64,000 nt of DNA from Sediminitomix flava (GCF_003149185.1 NZ_QGDO01000006.1:62001-126000), one strand, 5' to 3'. Positions 18,498 to 27,383 are shown, counted from the stretch's first letter. Translations and numbers: made by a program. Notes: generated from the sequence alone by a model not told the origin.

Positions 18498-18640
18498 ATT
18501 TTTTCTATTGGTACAATCTGAAGCTTCAACGTCAGAATGAGAAGGAATTCGAGAACTAATTTGGGTATGACTTTACAGCCTTTTTTATAACTGTAGCTTG
18601 CAAGTAGTTTAATCTTTCCAAACAAGAGAGTGAAGTTTAT

Positions 18641-20377
18641 ATGCCTGAGGAAAAGAAAAACACAGACCCATCTAAAGAAATAAAAAACCCAGAAGTTCAG
18701 CTCGAAGTTGATGCGATGATCGAGGAGTATGAGATTGAACTTCGGAGGGAAGCTGATTTAACGCAATCAAAGTCTTTTCGTGAGATTGAGCGGAAAAAGA
18801 AGACCTTCTACCAACGTATTTTGGAATATGAGTTAGAAGATATCCGCAGAGATGTAAAAGAGATTGAGGAAGAAGAAGAAACCATAATCGGTTATAACTT
18901 TTGGATAAGTTTAGGAATCTCCATTCTGATTATTGTCTTAGCATTAATTGCAGGAGATCGATTGATTGAGATATCGGATAGTATTTCAAAGTTCATTACA
19001 CACAATCTCAATTGGTTTTATGTTCTGATCAGTTCCGTATTCTTAATATTCCTGATCTATATTGCTTCTAGTCGTTTTGGGCAAGTAGTTCTAGGTCCTC
19101 CCAACGAACGCCCTGAGTTTAGCGACTTTTCGTGGTATTCTATGCTGTTTTCGGCAGGGATGGGTGTTGGTATTTTATTTTGGGGAACAGCAGAACCTTT
19201 ACATCATTTCTTCTCCCCTCCTGTAGGAGAATCTAAAAGTATTTTGGCTGCTCAAAACTCTATGGCAATCTCTGTATTCCATTGGGGTTTACATGCTTGG
19301 GGAATTTATACGATCTGTGCTGTAGGAGTGGCTTATTATGGTTTTAGAAAGCGAAAGAAATACTTAATTTCTTCAAGTATTATTGATTTTTCAGCTAAAC
19401 GTAATACAAGAAAACTAACCAGATCAATTGTAGATCTGATCTCTATTTTGGCTGTCATTTTTGGTGTGAGTACTTCTCTAGGAATGGGAATCATACAGAT
19501 GAGTAGCGGAATAGAATTAATCTTTGGAATCAATTCTGCGAGTACCGCAGGCTATATAATCATTTCAGTAGCAGTAACGGCTGTTTTTATAGTTTCCTCT
19601 TCTACAGGTTTAGATAAAGGCATTAAAATACTCTCAAATACCAATATTATTGTCGCTATAGCACTCATGCTTTTTGTGTTTTTCACAGGACCAACATTAT
19701 TCAACATAAAGGTATTTGTAGACAGCATAGGACAGTATCTTTCTCAAATTACCCTTTTCAGTTTTAAGGTAGACCCTTATGAGCCTCAGTTTGAAGAATG
19801 GATGGGAAATTGGACATTGAGTTATTTCACATGGTGGATTTCATGGTCGCCTTTTGTTGGGATTTTTATTGCAAGAATTTCCAAAGGCAGAACAATCCGA
19901 GAGTTGATTTTTGGTTGTCTGCTTATCCCTACCATTTTTAGTATTTTCTGGTTTTCTGTATTTGGTGGTTCTGCTATTCATATGGAAATGGTAGAAGGTG
20001 TGTCTATCGGAGATAAAATCTTGAAAAATGCAGATTTGGGTACTTTCTTACTGTTAGATCAATTGCCTCTTTCTAAGATTACATCTTTTATAGCTGTTTT
20101 ACTGATTTTTACATTTCTAGTTACTTCAGCTGATTCTGCCACATTTGTGATCAGTATGATGACTTCCAAAGGAGATTTGGACCCAAGTATGAAAATGAAA
20201 ATCATTTGGGGAATTGTATTGGCAGCTTTGAGTCTGATCCTTTTACTTGGAGGAGGTTTGAAAGCACTACAGGCAGCAACACTCATTTTTGCATTCCCAT
20301 TTTCAATTGTTTTGATCATGATAGCACGATCCTTCTATTTCAGACTTTCTATTCAAATAAAGAGTAAAAGGAAATAG
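18641..20377 (+). CDS. BCCT family osmolyte transporter
   Basis: A 578-residue inner-membrane secondary transporter for betaine, carnitine or choline-type compounds. Twelve hydrophobic segments follow an unusually long (~85-residue), highly charged Glu/Lys/Arg N-terminal region. Family motifs include GMGVGILFWGTAEP, HWGLHAWGIY and the segment-8 WWISWSPFVGIFIARISKGRT stretch that carries the aromatic substrate box. The charged extension resembles the regulatory termini of BetP-type osmosensors but is inferred only by analogy. Substrate and coupling ion (Na+ or H+) cannot be fixed, though a quaternary ammonium osmolyte is likely. Single gene. Confidence 0.93.
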   Translation: MPEEKKNTDPSKEIKNPEVQLEVDAMIEEYEIELRREADLTQSKSFREIERKKKTFYQRILEYELEDIRRDVKEIEEEEETIIGYNFWISLGISILIIVLALIAGDRLIEISDSISKFITHNLNWFYVLISSVFLIFLIYIASSRFGQVVLGPPNERPEFSDFSWYSMLFSAGMGVGILFWGTAEPLHHFFSPPVGESKSILAAQNSMAISVFHWGLHAWGIYTICAVGVAYYGFRKRKKYLISSSIIDFSAKRNTRKLTRSIVDLISILAVIFGVSTSLGMGIIQMSSGIELIFGINSASTAGYIIISVAVTAVFIVSSSTGLDKGIKILSNTNIIVAIALMLFVFFTGPTLFNIKVFVDSIGQYLSQITLFSFKVDPYEPQFEEWMGNWTLSYFTWWISWSPFVGIFIARISKGRTIRELIFGCLLIPTIFSIFWFSVFGGSAIHMEMVEGVSIGDKILKNADLGTFLLLDQLPLSKITSFIAVLLIFTFLVTSADSATFVISMMTSKGDLDPSMKMKIIWGIVLAALSLILLLGGGLKALQAATLIFAFPFSIVLIMIARSFYFRLSIQIKSKRK

Positions 20378-20493
20378 AAAAGCTGTTGATTACGTATTTT
20401 ATACAAAAATGATTTGTAACATAGGTCACTGACTTACTAGGGAAAATGTCGGAACTTTGCATAAAATAAATAACGTACATAAAGAAAACGATC

Positions 20494-20850
20494 ATGGCTA
20501 CAATAAAAATGACAGCAGAGGTATTCAAGGAAAAAGTATTTGATTATACCACTGAAAAAGAATGGAAATTTAAAGGAGAAAGACCTGCTATCATTGATTT
20601 TTATGCAGATTGGTGTGGACCATGTCAGATGGTTGCTCCAGTATTAGAAGAACTTTCTGATGAGTATAAGGACAAGGTAGATATTTATAAAGTTGATACA
20701 GAAGTAGAAGAAGAGCTTTCAGCTGTTTTTGGTATCAGAAGTATTCCATCTCTTTTGTTTATTCCGATGGATGAAACACCAAAAATGCAAGCAGGAGCAT
20801 TGCAAAAGCAAGCTTTTGTGAATGTGATTGAGAAAGAATTATTGAAATAA
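20494..20850 (+). CDS. trxA: Thioredoxin
   Basis: A 118-residue cytosolic thioredoxin. The active site WCGPC has C41 and C44, preceded by the IDFYADW strand and followed by the cis-proline motif RSIPSLLFI. No signal peptide. It has ~25 residues before the canonical fold start, as in other Bacteroidota thioredoxins. It reduces protein disulfides with electrons from thioredoxin reductase, which is not in this window. It is a lone gene between the transporter and a histidine kinase, with its own terminator. Confidence 0.93.
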   Translation: MATIKMTAEVFKEKVFDYTTEKEWKFKGERPAIIDFYADWCGPCQMVAPVLEELSDEYKDKVDIYKVDTEVEEELSAVFGIRSIPSLLFIPMDETPKMQAGALQKQAFVNVIEKELLK

Positions 20851-21161
20851 ACAATGCAATATTTTATTGCCGACTCAGCAAGTATATAGTTTTAGGAAAT
20901 CCCAGCTTCGGTTGGGATTTTTGTTTTTATGAGTTTTAGCCTCTTTTACCTAAGATTTTCACACAACTATTTACCATTGGAAATTCCTTTAATTCTCGCA
21001 ATAAAGGTACGTTGGATAAATTTTAATAATAATTGGAGAATAAGGTTAAATATCTAGATCAACTTCAGACTTGATTTTACTCTAAGTACTTAATTATTAA
21101 TATGTAATTGAAATAAAGTACATGAACTAAAAATATGAGTTGACCAATAAATACTAACCCT
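20851..21161. other. Gap between thioredoxin and histidine kinase genes
   Basis: About 310 bases. The left third holds the thioredoxin terminator. The remainder is AT-rich with no coding frame; it presumably carries the kinase promoter, though no clean TAnnTTTG box was found. Confidence 0.5.
20897..20920 (+). terminator. Thioredoxin gene terminator
   Basis: AAATCCCA-GCTTCGGT-TGGGATTT hairpin followed by TTGTTTTTAT. Confidence 0.85.
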
Positions 21162-22298
21162 ATGATCGCTAAAGAAAACCAAACTATAACAGCTGAAGCA
21201 GAAAGAAAGGAATGGTTATTTGAAAACATCATTGAGGGAAGCCTAGCAGGTTATTGGGACTGGCTTGTTCAAGAAGAGTATGTCTATTATAGCCCAACAT
21301 TGAAGAAAATGTTAGGTTATCATGAAGATGAACTTGAACATAACCTAGAAGCCTTACAATCAAAGCTTGTACCTGAAGATAAAGTGAGGGTGATAGAAAC
21401 TTTTGAGAAGCATATATCCCTTCAAGGAATGGTCCCCTTTGAGGTTGAGGTTCGTTATTACCATAAAAATGGAGGGATTGTTTGGGTAATGTGTAAGGGG
21501 CAAGTCGTTTCTTGGGATGAAAATGGCCATCCTTTACGTATGATCGGCTGTCATATTGATATTACAGATTCTAAAAGAGCTGAGGAAACACAACGGAAGT
21601 ATACAAAGCTTTTAGAATCAAAGTATAGGGAGATGGAACAGTTTGCTTTTATCGCGAGTCATGATTTGAAAGAGCCTCTAAATACATTGATGGGATTGAC
21701 CAATATTCTGCATAAGGAATATGCCGATAAACTCGGTATATCGGGAGAAACTTACTTGGACTATATTAAGCAGACTACAGATCGAATGAGTGGATTAGTT
21801 CAAGGTTTATTAGAGTATTGTCGATTGGGAGGAAATAAAGAACGAGAAAAAATAGATACAAACATATTAGTCACTGAAGTACTAAAAGACTTGGGTTTAG
21901 AGGCAGAGCTTAGCTCAATTAAAGTAGTCTCAGAAAACCTGCCCACCATTTATGGAAATCCTACTGATATCCGACTATTATTTCAGAACTTGATTTCTAA
22001 TGCCAAGAAGTTTAGTCGATATTCTGAAAATCCTGAAGTAAGGATTTCTGCAACTAAAAAAGGAGAGTGTTGGCAATTTGCGATAAAAGATAATGGTATT
22101 GGAATTGACCCGAAACATCATGGTGTTGTATTCAATTTATTTAAGCGACTTCATGATCAGAGTCAATTTGAAGGAACAGGAATTGGACTCACACATTGTC
22201 GTAAAATAGTTGAAAACCATCATGGAAAAATATGGGTAGAGTCTGAAAAAAATAAAGGTGCAACATTCTATTTTACGCTATCTGTAAATTGTAGCTAA
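21162..22298 (+). CDS. PAS domain sensor histidine kinase (soluble)
   Basis: A 378-residue two-component sensor without membrane segments. Residues about 15-140 are a PAS/PAC fold (AGYWDWLV, YYSPTLKKMLGY, ending DITDSKRAEE). A short coiled linker leads to the HisKA domain with phospho-acceptor H167 (FIASHDLKEPLNTL) and a HATPase domain with N box (NLISNAKKFS), G1 (DNGIGID) and G2 (GTGIGL). The DLKEPL form is the phytochrome-like/PAS HK subgroup often seen in Bacteroidota. No response regulator gene is adjacent, so its partner is elsewhere. It probably senses an intracellular cue. Confidence 0.92.
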   Translation: MIAKENQTITAEAERKEWLFENIIEGSLAGYWDWLVQEEYVYYSPTLKKMLGYHEDELEHNLEALQSKLVPEDKVRVIETFEKHISLQGMVPFEVEVRYYHKNGGIVWVMCKGQVVSWDENGHPLRMIGCHIDITDSKRAEETQRKYTKLLESKYREMEQFAFIASHDLKEPLNTLMGLTNILHKEYADKLGISGETYLDYIKQTTDRMSGLVQGLLEYCRLGGNKEREKIDTNILVTEVLKDLGLEAELSSIKVVSENLPTIYGNPTDIRLLFQNLISNAKKFSRYSENPEVRISATKKGECWQFAIKDNGIGIDPKHHGVVFNLFKRLHDQSQFEGTGIGLTHCRKIVENHHGKIWVESEKNKGATFYFTLSVNCS

Positions 22299-22319
22299 CT
22301 GAAAATAAGAATCCATAAA

Positions 22320-22353
22320 AGAACCCTCTGCAAGACGAATTGCTGAGGGTTCT
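22320..22353. terminator. Bidirectional terminator between kinase and peroxidase genes
   Basis: AGAACCCTC pairs with GAGGGTTCT, with an inner GCAA/TTGC pairing. It lies between convergent genes, with T-rich sequence on the right and A-rich on the left. Confidence 0.85.
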
Positions 22354-22385
22354 ATTTTATATCTTAATAAGAAGGATATTTATAC

Positions 22386-23762
22386 CTATTTTACATACTC
22401 GCCATTATATTGACCAGTAAGTGTGTGTAAGAATAGTACAATCTTATCTACATCTTCATCAGGTAATTCTTTTCCTACTTGATACTTCAACATCTTTTCA
22501 GTCGCTTCTTTTAGTGTTTCAACGCTACCATCGTGATAATATGGAGCAGTTTGAGCTACATTTCGAAGTGTAGGAGTTTTAAAACGATGTTGGTCAGTTT
22601 CCTTTTTGGTTACGCCAATACGACCGTGGTCAGCTTCAGTTTCATTGCCTCTATCAGCAAAGTAATCTTCTTTTAAGCCCATAAATTCAAAAGATTGACC
22701 ACCCATAGCTTGACCTACGTGACATGTAGCACAGTTATTATCTTTGAAAAGTTCATAACCTCTAATTTCATCAGCAGATAGCGCATCTTTATCACCTTTC
22801 AAATACTGATCAAATCGGCTATTTGGAGTAATAAGTGTTTTCTCAAATTCAGCGATAGCTTCTGTAATTGTTTCCTCAGAATAGCCCTCAGGATATACTT
22901 TTGAAAACTCTTTCGTGAATGATCGATCTGCTTCTAGCTTTTGAATGATCTTTTCCCAAGACTGACCATCCATTTCAACTGGGTTCATAGGAGGGCCTCC
23001 AGCTTGTGCTTGTAAGTCATCTGCTCTACCATCCCAGAACTGATGGCTATTGAACGCTGCATTGTAAACCGTTGGAGCGTTGATACCGCCTTCTTGTTGA
23101 CGGATACCAATCGAATATTTCTTTTTATCTACACCACCTGTACCAAGGTCATGACAAGAGGCACAAGAAACCGTATTGTCTCCCGAAAGTCTTGTATCAT
23201 GGTAAAGTGCTTTTCCTAAGGCAACCTTCCCATGATCAACTTCCATGCTGTCTAAGATTGGTTGAATAGGTTCGTTCGCAAATTCTTTGGAAGCTGTTCC
23301 TGTAGCATAATAAGCAGCTCTGCTTTGTGAAATCCATTCTTGCATACTTCTTTTTTCATCAGAACTAATAAAGTTAGTCCAGTGCATTAGTTGGTATTGT
23401 GCAGGAGGCATTGTATTGTCCTCCAACATTTTTTCCAACTTTGCTAGATAAACTTCAGAAACGGCATTATCATTTTCTAAGGCACTTATAACGGGACTTA
23501 GGTTCGCATGTTTTAAAGCCTGATTCACATCTTTTTTTACCAAATCTCCAACTACAGGGAATTCAGCATAAAATGGAAGTTCAACTTTTTCAGCATGGCA
23601 GCTCATACAGCCATTGTCTGTTATAATTTTTTTTACAGTTTGATTTAGCTCGTGAGAAGGTTGTAATTCTTCAGTATTTTTTGAATGAAATTGAGCTTGA
23701 ATAAAGGGAATACTCAACATTGTCGAGAGTCCAATTATGAAGATTGCTTGTTTCGCTTTCAT
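22386..23762 (-). CDS. Triheme cytochrome c peroxidase with N-terminal heme-binding domain
   Basis: A 458-residue exported protein. A signal peptide spans residues 1-23. Then comes a heme-binding domain with CMSCH (52-56), of the type that precedes peroxidases in this phylum, followed by a bacterial diheme cytochrome c peroxidase core with CASCH (200-204) and CATCH (344-348). The core reduces H2O2 in the periplasm using electrons passed between hemes; the extra N-terminal heme may be the electron entry point, as in E. coli YhjA. Core motifs include GKALYHDTRLSG and KTPTLRNVAQTAPYYHDG. Single gene on the minus strand. Confidence 0.92.
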   Translation of the reverse strand: MKAKQAIFIIGLSTMLSIPFIQAQFHSKNTEELQPSHELNQTVKKIITDNGCMSCHAEKVELPFYAEFPVVGDLVKKDVNQALKHANLSPVISALENDNAVSEVYLAKLEKMLEDNTMPPAQYQLMHWTNFISSDEKRSMQEWISQSRAAYYATGTASKEFANEPIQPILDSMEVDHGKVALGKALYHDTRLSGDNTVSCASCHDLGTGGVDKKKYSIGIRQQEGGINAPTVYNAAFNSHQFWDGRADDLQAQAGGPPMNPVEMDGQSWEKIIQKLEADRSFTKEFSKVYPEGYSEETITEAIAEFEKTLITPNSRFDQYLKGDKDALSADEIRGYELFKDNNCATCHVGQAMGGQSFEFMGLKEDYFADRGNETEADHGRIGVTKKETDQHRFKTPTLRNVAQTAPYYHDGSVETLKEATEKMLKYQVGKELPDEDVDKIVLFLHTLTGQYNGEYVK

Positions 23763-24004
23763 TATTGTGAATGTTGTTGTCGCAAAATAAGTTGCGAAAC
23801 TAAAGAATTGTTTTTGTTGTGTACATGATGTTATACTTTATTAGGTAATTGATTTGTAGTGTTCTTATAGAACTGTAAATAGAAATGATCGGGGTCATTA
23901 TTTCAGACTTTTTTGCGATATTTTATGTCGTGAATGTGGTTTATGTGAGTTCTAGTCTTGGCTTTATATTTGATAAAAAGAAGGGAAACTATTAAACCAA
24001 AATA

Positions 24005-24718
24005 ATGAACCGTATTAAGATTTTTAAAACCTTTTTATTTCTAATACTGGCTATCTTGAGTGCTTGTTCGTCCGATGATGATCCTCAAAAAGCATGTAGT
24101 GATCTTTCACAATATTTATTTCAAGAACAAGATTCATTGATTTTAGCAGAATTTGAAGACGCTATTTTTGAGGGAGAAGATTGGAAACTGGTTAAGTCAG
24201 ATCAAACTACAGGTAGCGGTTATATGGTTTGGCAAGGAGATGATTTTCTTGGGAATCCAGGGAATGGTTTAGCAACTTTTAAACTGAATATAAACAATGT
24301 TGGCACTTACCGTTTTATTTGGAATTCGGCGGTAACTAAAGGGGATAATGGGACCGAACATAACGATACTTGGCTACGATTTGCTGATGCTAGTGATTTT
24401 TATGGAAAGAAGAATGGGCAAAGAGTATATCCTAAAGGTACTGGTAAATCACCGAACCCGAATGGCTCATCAAAAGATGGATGGTTTAAAATATATAGAA
24501 GCGGAAATGATTTAGACTTTAAGTGGCAAGCGAAAACATCAGATAATGACGGGCGGGATATTTATGTAGTGTTTGATGAACCCGGTACCTATTTGATGGA
24601 AATTGCAGCGCGTTCATCTTGGCATGGCATTGATAAATTTATGCTTTTCCAAGAAGAAGCATATACAGAAAAAGAAGCGGTTGAAATAACTGATTTTAGT
24701 ACAATTAGCTGTGAATAA
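24005..24718 (+). CDS. Lipoprotein with carbohydrate-binding-like jelly-roll domain
   Basis: A 237-residue lipoprotein with lipobox LSAC followed by SSDDDP, a spacer typical of surface-exposed Bacteroidota lipoproteins. The body contains GSGYMVWQGDDF, a strand series with YRFIWNSAVTKGD, and GTYLMEIAARSSWHGIDKFML, which resembles the PA14/CBM6-like or family-98-type sugar-binding modules that accompany algal-polysaccharide enzymes. Conserved Trp and Asp/His residues would suit ligand and metal contact. No enzymatic domain is present and no glycoside hydrolase is adjacent, so it may be a standalone surface glycan-binding protein. The fold call is tentative. Confidence 0.65.
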   Translation: MNRIKIFKTFLFLILAILSACSSDDDPQKACSDLSQYLFQEQDSLILAEFEDAIFEGEDWKLVKSDQTTGSGYMVWQGDDFLGNPGNGLATFKLNINNVGTYRFIWNSAVTKGDNGTEHNDTWLRFADASDFYGKKNGQRVYPKGTGKSPNPNGSSKDGWFKIYRSGNDLDFKWQAKTSDNDGRDIYVVFDEPGTYLMEIAARSSWHGIDKFMLFQEEAYTEKEAVEITDFSTISCE

Positions 24719-24741
24719 TTGAATTCCTATTAAAATAAAAA

Positions 24742-24764
24742 CCACAGTACATGGAGTACTGTGG
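24742..24764. terminator. Bidirectional terminator, CCACAGTAC palindrome
   Basis: CCACAGTAC (24742-24750) and GTACTGTGG (24756-24764) pair perfectly around a 5-base loop, with A-rich sequence on the left and TTCTTTTT on the right. It lies between convergent genes. It is the first of a family of similar palindromes downstream. Confidence 0.85.
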
Positions 24765-24771
24765 ATTCTTT

Positions 24772-25155
24772 TTATACAATATATTTTGTGAACAAATCTT
24801 CTAAGATTTCAGCAGGTTCGTTACACATACCCGGATGAACCTTAGAACTTTGTATAATCGTACTTCGGGTAGCAGTCAGCCAACGGAATCGTCCTCCCAT
24901 ATCAAGTTGGGCGATATGTCCTCCTTTTACACTTCCTTGGCATACCAAATCCCAAGAATTGAGATAATTCAGCAGTTGTTCGGAAGTACAATGCTCTGGA
25001 AAGGCAGCTAAGCGCTTTTCATCTATCTGATATTTTAAGCCTAGATATTTTTTATTCTTACAATAAAGGATAACTCCAACATTGATAAATTCTTCTCGCT
25101 CTACTCTAGGGACGTAGCGAATTACGGCATACTCATACACTTGCTTTTCTTGCAT
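24772..25155 (-). CDS. DUF3037 domain protein
   Basis: A 127-residue soluble protein of the DUF3037 family (YEYAVIRYVPRVEREEFINVGVILYC is the family opening). No catalytic motif is evident. It starts 23 bases inside the preceding HipA-like gene on the minus strand, so the two are translationally coupled. DUF3037 genes are frequently found beside HipA-like kinase genes, which suggests a partner, substrate or antitoxin-like role; none of these is demonstrated. Confidence 0.85.
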   Translation of the reverse strand: MQEKQVYEYAVIRYVPRVEREEFINVGVILYCKNKKYLGLKYQIDEKRLAAFPEHCTSEQLLNYLNSWDLVCQGSVKGGHIAQLDMGGRFRWLTATRSTIIQSSKVHPGMCNEPAEILEDLFTKYIV

Positions 25156-25924
25156 CCTTAGCTTCTTTCGTTAGTAATTCAATATTCGCAAATCGTCTAC
25201 TCAAAAATTCGGTATAGACAGTTCTCTTTTCTTCAGCAGTGATATCACTTCCTTCTTCGGTAAGTAAATCAGCTGGAATATGCGAAACTATCTCTTTAAT
25301 CACAGATTTATCAATAGATTGTACAATTTCTTTTGCAGCTTCATCCAACTTAGATGCTTCAGCTAATAATACATGATCTTTGATTGCAGGGAAAAGTCGT
25401 CCAGAATGTTCTTCCCAATTGTCCCACATATGATGGAAATAAAGACTCGCGCCATGGTCTATAAGCCACAGTTCTTTTTTCCAGTTCAATAAGTTTGTAT
25501 TTCTGTGTGTACGGTCAATATTGGTAATCAAGCTATCAAGCAATACCACTTTAGATGCAGTCATTGGATCTGCAATAGGCAAAAGTGGGTCGTAAGTGAT
25601 AGCACCCGATAAAAAGTGTAAGCCAACGTTAAGTCCAACACTAAAATCTAGTAGATCTTGAATTTCTTCATCAGGCTCTGTTTTGCTGAATGAGTCATTC
25701 AAAGTCATAAATACGATTTCAGGAACTTTAAGTCCCATAGCTCTAGCCAATTCCCCTCCAATAAATTCGGCGATCAAAGCTTTCTTGCCTTGCCCAGCCC
25801 CGCGAAATTTGATGACATAAGGAAATTCGTCATCAGCCTCCACAATTGCAGGTAAAGAGCCTCCTTCTCTCAGTGGTTTTACATATCGAACCACATCGAC
25901 TGTACGTATTTCTAGTTTTTTCAT
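25133..25924 (-). CDS. HipA-like kinase family protein
   Basis: A 263-residue protein resembling the HipA_2-type kinase family, shorter than true HipA (about 440) and lacking the N-terminal HipA domain. Residues about 12-60 hold a glycine-rich start and a Lys-containing strand (YVIKFRGAGQGKKALIAE). The catalytic loop is NIDRTHRNTNLL and the metal-binding motif is LIDHGASLYF (DHG instead of DFG). It is the first gene of a two-gene operon with DUF3037. True HipA phosphorylates GltX in toxin-antitoxin modules; whether this one is a toxin, a small-molecule kinase or a protein kinase is open. No HipB-like DNA-binding antitoxin is encoded nearby. Confidence 0.82.
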   Translation of the reverse strand: MKKLEIRTVDVVRYVKPLREGGSLPAIVEADDEFPYVIKFRGAGQGKKALIAEFIGGELARAMGLKVPEIVFMTLNDSFSKTEPDEEIQDLLDFSVGLNVGLHFLSGAITYDPLLPIADPMTASKVVLLDSLITNIDRTHRNTNLLNWKKELWLIDHGASLYFHHMWDNWEEHSGRLFPAIKDHVLLAEASKLDEAAKEIVQSIDKSVIKEIVSHIPADLLTEEGSDITAEEKRTVYTEFLSRRFANIELLTKEAKDARKASV

Positions 25925-26011
25925 ACCTCTTATACACTAAATCGTGTGCGATTGTTTGTGCTGTTTAATATTTAAAACACAATTAAGTTATTAAAGTATA
26001 AATGTGCTTTT

Positions 26012-26446
26012 TTAGCGTGATTGAGAAGGTAGAAATGGCGTGATATCTAGCTCGATAAGTATGAGAGATTTTTTGACTTCTTTTTTTAGTTCTGTCATAT
26101 TAATGATAACAGTTCCATTTACGGCATTCTTATGAATAGCACTCAGTTTCTCAGTTTCACGTTTCTCTTTATATACATAAATACTTTCGATCATGTTAGG
26201 ATCTATAAATGATGTGATATTATCATTATTATCTGAATAATAAGCTTGCTCCTTGTGAATGAGAATGAAAAGGGGGGCATGATCTGGGATACTTGTTGAA
26301 TTCTGCAAACGTATGCTTTTAATATCATCTTTATGTTCTGCATCTAATTTTCCTTGCTGAACAAGTTCATCGAGTAGCTCTTCTTCATTACATGAAAAAA
26401 ATGCGAATGTGAGTAGAATTAAAATAGAGGACAATAAGTATTTCAT
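26012..26446 (-). CDS. Small lipoprotein resembling a TonB plug fragment
   Basis: A 144-residue lipoprotein with lipobox FFSC followed by NEEE. The segment from about residue 58 to 118 (APLFILIHKEQAYY, then FIDPNMIESIYVYKEKRE, then NAVNGTVIINM) follows the order of the TonB-dependent receptor plug core, in which a DG loop, an IESI-V-LK strand and a NGV-II strand occur. There is no barrel. It could be a standalone plug-like protein, known in Bacteroidota as small proteins beside carboxypeptidase-regulatory domains. No homologous neighbour and no known function. Confidence 0.6.
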   Translation of the reverse strand: MKYLLSSILILLTFAFFSCNEEELLDELVQQGKLDAEHKDDIKSIRLQNSTSIPDHAPLFILIHKEQAYYSDNNDNITSFIDPNMIESIYVYKEKRETEKLSAIHKNAVNGTVIINMTELKKEVKKSLILIELDITPFLPSQSR

Positions 26447-26581
26447 ATGTGATTCGTTTTTTTTGATTTAGTATTAAATTTTAATTCTTTAAACTGTATT
26501 TCCCTAGTCTTTTAAATTGATTTAACGATAGTTAGTGGTTTTTACCAATGTGACCAGAATATTAATTAAGTTGAATAGGTC

Positions 26582-26611
26582 TTGTGAAAAAATCTAAAAC
26601 CCGTTTCTTTG
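26582..26611 (+). promoter_or_regulatory. Candidate promoter of the CAT-like gene
   Basis: TTG (26582-26584), a 19-base spacer, then TTTCTTTG (26604-26611), one base from TAnnTTTG. It would give a leader of only about 15-20 bases before the ATG at 26633. Confidence 0.4.
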
Positions 26612-26632
26612 CGAGGCATTAAAATTAGCGCA

Positions 26633-27328
26633 ATGACAACTTCAGAAATTTTAGAGAAATACGAAGGAAAAGCATTAACAGAAAATGATATAAGCTCTTA
26701 TGAAAAATGGTCTCTGAATTTTTTTCATGAACCTCAAATTGTAAGAGAACCTTACTTGCAGATGACTTTACAGTTAGATGTCACTGAGGCATTAAAAGTT
26801 TACAAACAAAAATATGCAGGTCATAAGGAGGCTTCTTTCACTGCTTATTTGATGTGGCATCTTGTACAGACACAGAAAGCACATCCATATTTTAGATACA
26901 GAAAGATTGAGGATAAATGGTATATATTTGAAAATCTACCTGTTTTTGCTCCTATTGCAGTGGGTGGAGATAAAAGGTTCTCTGACATTGTATTAGAAAA
27001 TCCTCTGTACTTAAGTTGTGAGGACTTTTTTAAGGCTTATAGAGAGCAAATTTATCTGAAAAAAGAAGGCCAAGATTTTAGTCCAATTGATGAAAAAGTC
27101 TGGCAGATAGCACATTTTGTGGGTAATTTACCTAATCTTCAATTTACAGGTTTTACTTTACACATGTCGGCTATCAATTCTGGTAGACCTTATTTCTATT
27201 TTGGAAAACGATATGTTCAAGAAGGGAAAACACAAATCCCACTCTTAGTATCTTTCGATCATGCAAACCTAGATCCGTTTGTGTTGTCAGCATTTATTGC
27301 CGATTTCGAACAAAGTATCAAATCGTAG
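26633..27328 (+). CDS. CatA-like chloramphenicol acetyltransferase family protein
   Basis: A 231-residue member of the CAT family of trimeric acyltransferases. FTAYLMWHLVQTQKAHPYFRYR is the typical N-terminal helix motif, and the catalytic HxxxD is present as FDHANLDPF. The usual preceding His (HHAxxDG) is Asp here and the following Gly is Pro. Divergent members like this one probably acetylate something other than chloramphenicol, so resistance should not be assumed. The reading frame also opens at TTG (26609); the ATG at 26633 lies beyond the promoter candidate and is preferred. Single gene. Confidence 0.85.
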   Translation: MTTSEILEKYEGKALTENDISSYEKWSLNFFHEPQIVREPYLQMTLQLDVTEALKVYKQKYAGHKEASFTAYLMWHLVQTQKAHPYFRYRKIEDKWYIFENLPVFAPIAVGGDKRFSDIVLENPLYLSCEDFFKAYREQIYLKKEGQDFSPIDEKVWQIAHFVGNLPNLQFTGFTLHMSAINSGRPYFYFGKRYVQEGKTQIPLLVSFDHANLDPFVLSAFIADFEQSIKS

Positions 27329-27352
27329 CCTAAGCTTTATTTAGAAAATTGG

Positions 27353-27383
27353 AATCCACATTACGTAACTCGTACTGTGGATT
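27353..27383. terminator. AATCCACA palindrome after the CAT-like gene
   Basis: AATCCACA (27353-27360) and TGTGGATT (27376-27383) pair around a loop with an inner ACG/CGT pairing. It is a member of the CCACA palindrome family, without a long T-run. Confidence 0.6.
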
